The position numbers were made by a program, and so were the translations under genes. From positions 1 to 5,031 of the forward strand of contig USRS01000110.1 in assembly GCA_900557165.1 (NCBI GenBank): 5,031 bases of DNA. The letters are read 5' to 3'. The notes beneath the pieces are model-generated. The model ran no database searches, had not been told where the DNA came from, and saw only the letters and a program-made list of their open reading frames with translations. The DNA is from an uncultured Clostridium sp. GTDB taxonomy: Bacteria; Bacillota; Clostridia; Peptostreptococcales; Peptostreptococcaceae. Shown piece by piece: positions 1-5,026 of this stretch. Numbering within the stretch: the first letter of the stretch is position 1; each line of letters opens with the position of its first letter.

Positions 1-50
1 CGCTGATGGTACTTGGTGGGCAACTGCCTGGGAGAGTAAGACGTAGCCAC
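1..50 (+). rRNA. rrf: 5S ribosomal RNA, 3' end (partial)
   Basis: This is the last part of a 5S rRNA gene whose 5' part lies outside the window. Positions 7-47 read like the conserved 3' half of Gram-positive 5S rRNA: a GATGGTACT segment, a TGGG...CTGCCTGGGAGAGTA segment forming the loop E and helix IV region, then GACG leading into the terminal helix strand. The exact mature end cannot be fixed because the pairing 5' strand is missing; 50 is an estimate, good to about 3 bases. Its position upstream of a strong terminator fits the usual 16S-23S-5S order, so this is the tail of an rRNA operon on the + strand. Confidence 0.9.
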
Positions 51-68
51 GTAATTTTTTTTATACAA

Positions 69-135
69 AAAAAGCCATGTAAAAAACCCAACTAAAGAAG
101 CCATGTAGATTTTTATAAATTCTACATGGCTTTTT
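69..135 (-). terminator. Possible terminator of the convergent aminotransferase gene
   Basis: Positions 69-81 and 123-135 form a perfect 13-bp inverted repeat (AAAAAGCCATGTA and its complement). Read on the - strand, the distal arm runs into a run of seven T (complement of 67-73), which the nearer arm (98-109) lacks. A transcript leaving the aminotransferase gene could therefore end here. The 41-base spacer makes this fold slower than the nearer hairpin on the same strand, so its use is an inference. Confidence 0.4.
95..135 (+). terminator. Intrinsic terminator of the upstream rRNA operon
   Basis: A perfect 12-bp stem (98-109 with 121-132) surrounds an 11-base AT-rich loop and runs into TTTTT at 131-135. 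It can be extended outward by one G-U and two A-U pairs. This is a classic rho-independent terminator for + strand transcripts leaving the 5S gene about 45 bp upstream. It also lies about 40 bp past the stop codon of the convergent aminotransferase gene. A second copy of the left arm sits at 69-81 and could give a - strand terminator from the same right arm. Confidence 0.85.
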
Positions 136-174
136 CGTATATTAATATATCTATATTGAAAAAATTTTATCTAA

Positions 175-1368
175 TTAATTACAATTATCCATTATCTTTA
201 GTATAAATTCTTCTAATCTATTTAAACCTTCAATAAATTCATTTTCAGAGCAAGCGTAAGATATACGAACATATTCATCTATACCAAATGCTTGTCCTGG
301 AACAATGGCAACTTTATATTTAGATAAAAATTCATCACAAAATTCTATTGAAAAACTTTTATTATATTTATATTTTTTTGCAACTTGTGATAAGTCTATA
401 AATACATAAAATGCTCCATTAGGATAAATATAATCTACATATTTCATTTTATTCAATCTAGAAGTTATTAAATCTCTTCTCTTTTTATATGTTTTAACCA
501 TATTATCTATGTCTTCTTTACAATACTTTAATGCACCATAACCAATGTATTGGGCAGTTAAAGATGGATGAGAAACTAAATGACCTTGTATTGAACTCAT
601 GCCTTGAGCAATTTTTTTATTTGAAGCAGTATATCCAAGTCGAAGCCCAGTCATAGCAGCAGATTTTGCAAAACCATTTACTGTAATAGTTATATCTTTT
701 ACATTATTCCCTAAAGATGCAACAGATACAAATTCGTTATTATAGCAAATTCTTTCATAAATCTCGTCAGCTAATATATAAATATTTTTTTCTAAACAAA
801 CATTAACTATTTCTGATAATTCTTCCTTAGTATAAACACTACCAGTAGGATTTGAAGGATTATTTAATATAAGTAATTTAGTTTTATCAGTTATATATTT
901 CCTTAATAAATCAGCAGTTAACTTAAAATCATTATTTTTATTTGTTTCTATTGCTACTGGAGTGGCATTAACAAGTTTAGTCATTTCCCAGTAACTAACC
1001 CAATATGGTTTTGGTATTAAAATTTCATCACCTGGATCAGTCACTGCTAATAATGTATTAGTTATAGCATCTTTTGCGCCGCTAGCTAAAACTATTTCGT
1101 CTATAGAATATTTACAATTATTCTCTAGTAATAGTTTTTTGCATATTTCTTCTCTTAAAATAGTTATTCCTGGTACTAAATCATATTTAGTACAATTTTC
1201 ATTTAAAGATTTTATTCCACATTCAATTGCCTCTCTAGGAACATTAAAATCAGGTTCTCCTATACTAAGATTAATAACATCAACTCCTGACTTTTTCATT
1301 TCTTTTACCTTGGAACTAATTCCTATAGTGCAAGAAGGTGAAATTTTATCCAGTCTTTTTGATAACAT
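175..1368 (-). CDS. aspC: PLP-dependent class I aminotransferase, aspartate aminotransferase type
   Basis: The 397-residue product is a full-length cytosolic fold-type I aminotransferase, probably moving the amino group between aspartate and 2-oxoglutarate. Visible landmarks are the N-terminal LSIGEPDF (34-41), SGAKDA (96-101), PYWVSY (121-126), the NNPSNPTG loop (169-176) that contacts PLP, ADEIYE (200-205) with Asp201 for the pyridine nitrogen, NGFAKSAAMTGLRLGY (231-246) with Lys235 as the Schiff-base lysine and Arg243 near the phosphate, and YVRIS with Arg368 for the substrate alpha-carboxylate. Lys99 matches the lysine that reads the distal carboxylate in Thermus-type (I-gamma) enzymes, which supports aspartate or a related acidic substrate. 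The ATG has a GGGGGT ribosome-binding site about 10 bases upstream (around 1378-1383). The gene is transcribed divergently from nrdD and convergently with the 5S gene. Exact substrate is uncertain: family members also act on prephenate, aromatic or other amino acids. The symbol follows common usage; aspB or patA are alternatives. Confidence 0.88.
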   Translation of the reverse strand: MLSKRLDKISPSCTIGISSKVKEMKKSGVDVINLSIGEPDFNVPREAIECGIKSLNENCTKYDLVPGITILREEICKKLLLENNCKYSIDEIVLASGAKDAITNTLLAVTDPGDEILIPKPYWVSYWEMTKLVNATPVAIETNKNNDFKLTADLLRKYITDKTKLLILNNPSNPTGSVYTKEELSEIVNVCLEKNIYILADEIYERICYNNEFVSVASLGNNVKDITITVNGFAKSAAMTGLRLGYTASNKKIAQGMSSIQGHLVSHPSLTAQYIGYGALKYCKEDIDNMVKTYKKRRDLITSRLNKMKYVDYIYPNGAFYVFIDLSQVAKKYKYNKSFSIEFCDEFLSKYKVAIVPGQAFGIDEYVRISYACSENEFIEGLNRLEEFILKIMDNCN

Positions 1369-1523
1369 AAATAATATACCCCCATTTAAAAAATTGTATA
1401 TTACATATGGTATATGAAAAAAATATAAAATAGTGTGAAATAAAAAAATTTTCTAAAAAACATAATAAATTTACAGATATAAATTTTTAAAAAATCAAAA
1501 AATAAGTTTATTCATATTATAAG

Positions 1524-1552
1524 TGTGTTACTATGTAGTTAAGGAATATAAT
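1524..1552 (+). promoter_or_regulatory. Candidate sigma-A promoter for nrdDG
   Basis: A perfect TATAAT lies at 1547-1552. The hexamer 17 bp upstream (TGTGTT, 1524-1529) is a poor match to TTGACA, so the -35 is weak and the promoter may need help or be intrinsically modest. Predicted transcription starts near 1559, exactly where the 1560-1580 hairpin begins. I found no better -35/-10 pair between here and the nrdD start, but AT-rich sequence gives many partial matches. Confidence 0.45.
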
Positions 1553-1559
1553 GTAAAGA

Positions 1560-1589
1560 CCCTTTAACATGGTTAAAGGGAATTTTTTT
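1560..1589 (+). terminator. Hairpin plus T-run in the nrdD leader (attenuator or insulator)
   Basis: CCCTTTAAC (1560-1568) pairs perfectly with GTTAAAGGG (1572-1580) around an ATG triloop, then AA and seven T (1583-1589). This has the form of a rho-independent terminator on the + strand. It sits between the best promoter candidate and the NrdR boxes, about 70 bp before the nrdD start. Either it blocks transcription coming from upstream, or it forms the 5' end of the nrdD mRNA, or it attenuates the operon. No anti-terminator partner was obvious by eye. Confidence 0.6.
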
Positions 1590-1597
1590 AGGGTAAC

Positions 1598-1645
1598 ATA
1601 CTATATGTGGTATAGGAATAAATTTTAATACACAATATATAGTAT
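1598..1645 (+). promoter_or_regulatory. Tandem NrdR boxes upstream of nrdD
   Basis: Two 16-bp sites fit the published NrdR box consensus acaCwAtATaTwGtgt. Box 1 is ATACTATATGTGGTAT (1598-1613) and keeps the strongly conserved C, A, AT, T and G positions. Box 2 is ACACAATATATAGTAT (1630-1645) and matches at 15 of 16 positions. The 16-bp gap gives 32 bp centre to centre, about three helical turns, the arrangement usual for this repressor. NrdR is a zinc-finger, ATP-cone repressor of ribonucleotide reductase genes that responds to dATP/ATP. Box 2 ends 2 bp before the Shine-Dalgarno region, so bound NrdR would sit between the promoter and the gene. The nrdR gene is not in this window. Confidence 0.85.
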
Positions 1646-1647
1646 TT

Positions 1648-1656
1648 GAGGAGGGG
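1648..1656 (+). promoter_or_regulatory. Strong Shine-Dalgarno deciding the TTG start of nrdD
   Basis: GAGGAGGGG contains a full AGGAGG (1649-1654), 7 bases before the TTG at 1662. This spacing, plus the absence of a nearby in-frame ATG upstream of the conserved ATP-cone residues, makes TTG the start codon. Confidence 0.8.
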
Positions 1657-1661
1657 TTTTA

Positions 1662-4016
1662 TTGTTAGAATATATAAGAAAAAGAGATGGTAGAATTGTT
1701 AAATTTAATGACGACAGAATAACAAGAGCAATATTTTTAGCAGCTAGTGAAGTTGCTAAAGAAGAGGGAGCTGTACCTAGTTATGATATATCAGAAGAAT
1801 TAACTCAAAAAGCAATAAAAGTATTAAATACTAAATTTAGAGATGAAATTCCTGGTGTAGAAGATATACAAGATATAGTAGTAAAAGTTTTGATTGAAGA
1901 TGGACATGCAAGAACGAGTGAAAAATATATTACATATAGAAATGAAAGAAGTAGAATAAGAAATTCTCGTACAAGACTTATGAAATCAATTAGTGATATT
2001 ACATTTGAAGATGCAAATAATGCCAATATAAAAAGGGAAAATGCCAATATAGATGGTAATACAGCTATGGGTACGATGTTGCATTATGGAAGTGCTGTTT
2101 CTAAAGAATTTTGCAAAACATTTATGCTAAAACCAGAACATTCTCATGCTCATGATAATGGAGATATACATATTCATGATATGGATTTTTTTAATATGGG
2201 GACTTTAACATGTTGTCAAATTGAATTGGACAAGCTTTTTGAAGGTGGTTTTTCCACAGGTCATGGATTTTTAAGAGAACCTAATAGTATTATGAGTTAT
2301 GGAGCTTTAGCAGCAATAGCTATACAAAGTGATCAAAATGATCAACATGGAGGACAAAGTATACCTTTTTTTGACTATGATATGTCAAAGGGGGTATATA
2401 AAACATTTAGAAAATCTTATATAGATAATTTATCAAAAGGATTAGAATTATTAGCAGATAAATATGAAAATGAAAAAGTTAGAGAAATTGTATATTCTAC
2501 AGAAAAAGAAACAGGTTTAAGAGTTGGATTAAAACAAGATCAAAACTATACAGAAACAGAGAATAAGAAGTTAATAGAGGTTTTTAATATAGATACGAAT
2601 ATAGCAAATAAAATTCAACAGTTTGCTTATAATGAGTCATATAAAGAAACAGATCGACAAACATATCAATCAATGGAAGGCTTTATACATAACTTAAATA
2701 CTATGCATTCAAGAGCAGGAGCACAAGTTCCTTTTTCAAGTATAAACTTTGGAACTGATACATCTTTAGAAGGTAGAATGGTAAGTAAAAATCTATTATT
2801 ATCAATGGAAAAAGGATTAGGCAATGGAGAAACAGCCATATTTCCGATATTGATTTTTAAAGTTAAAGAAGGGATTAACTTAAATGAAGGAGATCCTAAT
2901 TATGATTTGTTTAAACTATCATGCAAAGTATCAGCAAAAAGGTTATTTCCTAACTTTAGTTTCTTAGATGCACCATTTAATTTAAAATATTATAAACCTA
3001 ATAATCCAGAAACAGAAGCAACATATATGGGGTGTAGAACGAGGGTTATGAGTAATATATGTGGAGTAAATGAAGTTAGTGGTAGAGGAAACTTATCTTT
3101 TACAACTATTAATTTACCTAGATTAGGTATAGAACATGGAATTATAAAAAATAATACAACAGACCTAGATGGATTCTTTAAGGATTTAGACGATAAGATA
3201 TATTTAGTAATAGATCAGTTATTAGAAAGAATGCAAGTGCAAGGAAATAAAAAGGTTAAAAATTTCCCGTTTTTAATGGGACAAGGTATATGGAGAGGCT
3301 CAGATAAATTAAGTTATGATGATAAATTGCAAGATGTTATTAAACAAGGGACATTAACTGTAGGATTTATAGGATTAGCAGAATGTTTAGTAGCGTTAAT
3401 AGGAAAGCATCATGGTGAAAGTAAAGAAGCACAAAAATTGGGCTTAAAGATAATAGGTCATATGAGACAAAGAATGGATGAGGCTTGTGAAAAATATAAA
3501 TTAAATTTTTCATTAATAGCAACACCAGCAGAAGGTCTATCAGGAAGATTTACAAAAATAGATAAAAAGATATATGGAAAGTTAAAGGGTATAACTGATA
3601 AAGAATATTATACTAATTCATTCCATGTGCCTGTTTATTATAATATAAGTGCATACGATAAAATAAAAATAGAAGCACCTTATCATGAACTAACTAATGG
3701 AGGTCATATTACATATGTAGAGTTAGATGGGGATACATCAAATAATCTAGAGGCATTTGAAACTATAATAAGAGCTATGAAAGAATTAGGTATAGGATAT
3801 GGAAGCATAAATCATCCTGTAGATAGAGATCCTATGTGTGGATATTCAGGAGTTATAGAAGGAGATATATGTCCTAAATGCGGTAGGAATGAAAATGATA
3901 GTAATATTAAATTTGATAGAATCAGAAGGATTACAGGTTATTTAGTAGGAACAGTTGATAGATTTAACGATGCTAAAAAAGCAGAAGTAAGAGATAGGGT
4001 GAAACATAATAAATAA
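1662..4016 (+). CDS. nrdD: Anaerobic (class III) ribonucleoside-triphosphate reductase
   Basis: The enzyme reduces NTPs to dNTPs for DNA synthesis without oxygen, using a glycyl radical; class III enzymes commonly use formate as reductant. The 784-residue protein begins with an ATP-cone regulatory domain (about 3-95, IRKRDGRIVKFNDDRI at its start), the site where dATP inhibits. The catalytic barrel follows, with HDNGDIHIHD (164-173), TLTCCQIELDKL (181-192; one of Cys184/185 is the likely active-site partner) and YMGCRTRV (455-462; Cys458 is the likely thiyl-radical cysteine). The C-terminal region has a metal-binding segment (Cys726, Cys737, Cys740) and the glycyl-radical motif RRITGYLVG (755-763), placing the radical on Gly759. 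The length is complete and the frame is open throughout. It starts with TTG behind a strong Shine-Dalgarno. It is cotranscribed with nrdG, which begins 16 bases after its stop, and is preceded by NrdR boxes. Asp723 occupies the place of the first cysteine of the usual four-cysteine zinc site. Confidence 0.97.
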   Translation: MLEYIRKRDGRIVKFNDDRITRAIFLAASEVAKEEGAVPSYDISEELTQKAIKVLNTKFRDEIPGVEDIQDIVVKVLIEDGHARTSEKYITYRNERSRIRNSRTRLMKSISDITFEDANNANIKRENANIDGNTAMGTMLHYGSAVSKEFCKTFMLKPEHSHAHDNGDIHIHDMDFFNMGTLTCCQIELDKLFEGGFSTGHGFLREPNSIMSYGALAAIAIQSDQNDQHGGQSIPFFDYDMSKGVYKTFRKSYIDNLSKGLELLADKYENEKVREIVYSTEKETGLRVGLKQDQNYTETENKKLIEVFNIDTNIANKIQQFAYNESYKETDRQTYQSMEGFIHNLNTMHSRAGAQVPFSSINFGTDTSLEGRMVSKNLLLSMEKGLGNGETAIFPILIFKVKEGINLNEGDPNYDLFKLSCKVSAKRLFPNFSFLDAPFNLKYYKPNNPETEATYMGCRTRVMSNICGVNEVSGRGNLSFTTINLPRLGIEHGIIKNNTTDLDGFFKDLDDKIYLVIDQLLERMQVQGNKKVKNFPFLMGQGIWRGSDKLSYDDKLQDVIKQGTLTVGFIGLAECLVALIGKHHGESKEAQKLGLKIIGHMRQRMDEACEKYKLNFSLIATPAEGLSGRFTKIDKKIYGKLKGITDKEYYTNSFHVPVYYNISAYDKIKIEAPYHELTNGGHITYVELDGDTSNNLEAFETIIRAMKELGIGYGSINHPVDRDPMCGYSGVIEGDICPKCGRNENDSNIKFDRIRRITGYLVGTVDRFNDAKKAEVRDRVKHNK

Positions 4017-4032
4017 AAAGGTAGTGGTTTTT

Positions 4033-4572
4033 ATGGAGTTAAGATTAGCATCAGGACTAACTTATGATAGTATAGTAGACGGTCCAGGCCTTAGAATGGT
4101 GATTTGGGCCCAAGGATGTATTCATAATTGTTATAAATGTCATAATCCTCAAACACATAAATTAGATGGAGGTATAATAGTTAATACAGATTATATTATA
4201 AATGAAATGAAAAAATTAAAATTACATAAAGGAATAACTTTGTCTGGGGGTGAGCCCTTTTTACAAGCTAAGGGATTATCTATTATAGCACAGGAGGCAC
4301 AGACAAATAATTTAGATGTATGGTGTTATACAGGTTTTTTATTTGAAGAATTAATGAGTGAATCTAATCCTAACTATATGGACAATATGAAATTATTAAA
4401 ATATATAGATGTTTTAGTAGATGGAAAATTTATATACAATAAAAAGAAAATAGGATTAAAGTTTAGAGGCTCATATAATCAAAGAATAATAGATGTAAAA
4501 GAAAGTTTACAAAGAAATGAAGTAATATTAAAAAATGAGTATATGGAAAAGAGATTAGAATTAGTCAAATAA
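4033..4572 (+). CDS. nrdG: Anaerobic ribonucleotide reductase activating protein (radical SAM)
   Basis: NrdG cleaves S-adenosylmethionine with a 4Fe-4S cluster and transfers the radical to Gly759 of NrdD. From the ATG the protein is 179 residues, within the family's range. It shows DSIVDGPG (12-19), the radical-SAM cluster motif CIHNCYKC (Cys29, Cys33, Cys36), the SAM-binding SGGEP (71-75), DVWCYTG (95-101), DVLVDGKF (126-133) and the terminal RGSYNQRIIDV (145-155) typical of NrdG. I chose ATG 4033 because family members usually begin just ahead of the GPG segment and because AAAGG and GTAGTGG (4017-4027) lie upstream as ribosome-binding sequence. An in-frame GTG at 4024 would add three residues, but only 2 bases separate it from AAAGG, too close for a good site. 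It follows nrdD by 16 bases, forming one operon, and its stop codon lies inside the long palindrome at 4567-4616. Confidence 0.95.
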   Translation: MELRLASGLTYDSIVDGPGLRMVIWAQGCIHNCYKCHNPQTHKLDGGIIVNTDYIINEMKKLKLHKGITLSGGEPFLQAKGLSIIAQEAQTNNLDVWCYTGFLFEELMSESNPNYMDNMKLLKYIDVLVDGKFIYNKKKIGLKFRGSYNQRIIDVKESLQRNEVILKNEYMEKRLELVK

Positions 4573-4616
4573 ATATAGGAAGATAATAAATATTTATTAT
4601 CTTCCTATATTTATTT
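4567..4616 (+). terminator. 50-bp perfect palindrome, probable nrdDG terminator
   Basis: Every base from 4567 to 4591 pairs with 4592 to 4616: two 25-base arms with no spacer. The transcript would form a long stem with a minimal loop around 4590-4593. The strongest part is the GGAAGATAAT arm and its complement. The right arm ends TATATTTATTT, a broken T-run, so the terminator signal is less classic than the rRNA one. The nrdG stop codon (4570-4572) is inside the left arm. The DNA is symmetrical, so it could also stop - strand transcription. Confidence 0.75.
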
Positions 4617-4790
4617 CAAAATAGAGTGAAATATTTTAAATGAATTATATGTGAATAAATAAGGTGTAAATGTGGATAAAATATAATTGATTATTTATAA
4701 TATTGAAAATAAGACATATATAAAATTGTGGAAATGTGGATAAAAATTATACCTAAAAACATATAAAAAATCTTGAGAAAATATATAAAA
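4617..4790. other. Non-coding AT-rich spacer upstream of rRNA promoters
   Basis: I see no protein gene on either strand here. A long open frame on the - strand across 4695-4937 encodes a low-complexity sequence rich in Phe, Tyr, Leu and Ser, and it would run against the rRNA promoters, so it is not a credible gene. The stretch holds A-tracts and DnaA-box-like sequences, listed separately. The last part, about 4760-4796, is very A-rich and could act as an UP element for the first rRNA promoter. Confidence 0.6.
4650..4743 (+). promoter_or_regulatory. Cluster of DnaA-box sequences
   Basis: TGTGGATAA, the exact complement of the DnaA consensus TTATCCACA, occurs at 4671-4679 and again at 4735-4743, in the same orientation, 64 bp apart. 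TGTGAATAA at 4650-4658 has one mismatch, and TGTGGAAAT at 4727-4735 has two and overlaps the last box by one base. Two exact 9-mers in 73 bp of AT-rich DNA are unlikely by chance. They lie 54-126 bp upstream of the first rRNA promoter. The role is inferred: DnaA control of the rRNA operon or titration of DnaA. Confidence 0.5.
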
Positions 4791-4796
4791 AAAGTG

Positions 4797-4825
4797 TTGA
4801 CTATAAAAATGAAAGCTGGTATAGT
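4797..4825 (+). promoter_or_regulatory. rRNA operon promoter P1
   Basis: TTGACT (4797-4802), 17-bp spacer, TATAGT (4820-4825), with TGG directly before the -10 giving an extended -10 (TGn). A run of seven A precedes the -35, in the position of an UP element. Predicted start is near 4832. Confidence 0.8.
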
Positions 4826-4860
4826 TATACTTGTCCTTGAGACAAGGGCAAACAAGCAAC

Positions 4861-4886
4861 AAAAACTTTTGAAAAAAGTTATTGAC
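4861..4886 (+). repeat. Promoter-proximal repeat, copy 1 (upstream of P2)
   Basis: This 26-bp block agrees at 22 positions with 4941-4966. Both contain AAAAACTTTT, one variable base, an A-run and end in TTGAC, the -35 core. Each holds a small dyad (ACTTTT with AAAAGT). The repeats suggest the promoter array grew by duplication. Confidence 0.75.
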
Positions 4887-4910
4887 GAGCCAGGATAAAG
4901 ATGGTAAACT
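4882..4910 (+). promoter_or_regulatory. rRNA operon promoter P2
   Basis: TTGACG (4882-4887), 17-bp spacer, TAAACT (4905-4910), with TGG before the -10. It has the same geometry as P1, 85 bp downstream. The 20 bp upstream of the -35 are A/T tracts almost identical to those of P3. Predicted start is near 4917. Confidence 0.75.
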
Positions 4911-4940
4911 AAGATACATCGAAAGATTGGAAGTCAACTA

Positions 4941-4966
4941 AAAAACTTTTCAAAAAAAGTGTTGAC
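4941..4966 (+). repeat. Promoter-proximal repeat, copy 2 (upstream of P3)
   Basis: Partner of 4861-4886. Its last 15 bases, AAAAAAAGTGTTGAC, are also identical to 4787-4801 in front of P1, so all three promoters share the A-tract plus -35 module. Confidence 0.75.
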
Positions 4967-4990
4967 AAAGAAAAACAGCTTTGATAAAAT
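4962..4990 (+). promoter_or_regulatory. rRNA operon promoter P3, nearest to 16S
   Basis: Consensus TTGACA (4962-4967), 17-bp spacer, TAAAAT (4985-4990), with TGA before the -10. It is 80 bp downstream of P2 and is the best match of the three. The predicted start about 7 bp past the -10 is G4997; a G start would suit GTP-sensed rRNA control as known in Bacillus, but that is inference. Confidence 0.85.
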
Positions 4991-5013
4991 AAAGAAGCTG
5001 AAACAAGCAAGTA

Positions 5014-5026
5014 AGAACTTTGAAAA
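5014..5026 (+). promoter_or_regulatory. boxA-like antitermination element of the 16S leader
   Basis: AGAACTTTGAAAA resembles the boxA sequence of Firmicutes rRNA leaders (such as GCTCTTTGAAAA), where Nus factors assemble to protect rRNA transcription from early termination. It lies downstream of the last promoter at the window edge, and the mature 16S rRNA would begin a short way beyond. This is the main evidence that the promoter array drives an rRNA operon and not a tRNA cluster. Confidence 0.65.

Noticed and set aside
1398..1415. Imperfect 18-bp palindrome centred on CATATG upstream of the aminotransferase
   Set aside because: It matches no operator I know, lacks the C and G spacing of an NrdR box, and short AT-only symmetry is common in this DNA.
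1139..1417. Open frame of 92 codons on the + strand
   Set aside because: It lies antisense to the well-supported aminotransferase, has no recognisable motif and no good ribosome-binding site; it is a shadow frame.
1391..1661. Riboswitch, such as a cobalamin or T-box element, in the nrdD leader
   Set aside because: The only clear RNA structure is a simple 9-bp triloop hairpin; there is no multi-helix fold, T-box sequence or cobalamin-box motif.
1805..2047. Open frame of 80 codons on the - strand inside nrdD
   Set aside because: It is antisense to the ATP-cone coding region. Its hydrophobic look (Ile, Leu, Phe, Ser) is what the reverse complement of Lys/Glu/Asn-rich AT-rich coding DNA gives.
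2020..2051. In-frame direct repeat ATGCCAATATA in nrdD (NANI twice)
   Set aside because: The NANIDG segment is usual in NrdD proteins, and an 11-bp repeat in AT-rich coding DNA needs no special explanation.
4024..4032. GTG start for nrdG, three codons upstream of the chosen ATG
   Set aside because: Only 2 bases separate it from AAAGG, and the family usually starts at the ATG position; it remains a minor alternative.
4617..4790. Possible replication origin because of DnaA boxes in AT-rich DNA
   Set aside because: No dnaA, dnaN, recF or gyrase genes are near, the boxes all face one way, and the region is the upstream part of an rRNA promoter array. Kept only as a DnaA-box finding.
4695..4937. 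Open frame of 80 codons on the - strand over the rRNA promoters
   Set aside because: Low-complexity Phe/Tyr/Leu-rich translation of promoter DNA, facing strong opposing transcription, with no family resemblance.
4905..4938. Divergent - strand promoter using TTGACT at 4938-4933
   Set aside because: At 17 bp spacing the -10 position reads TCTTAG, a poor match, and there is no gene for it to drive.
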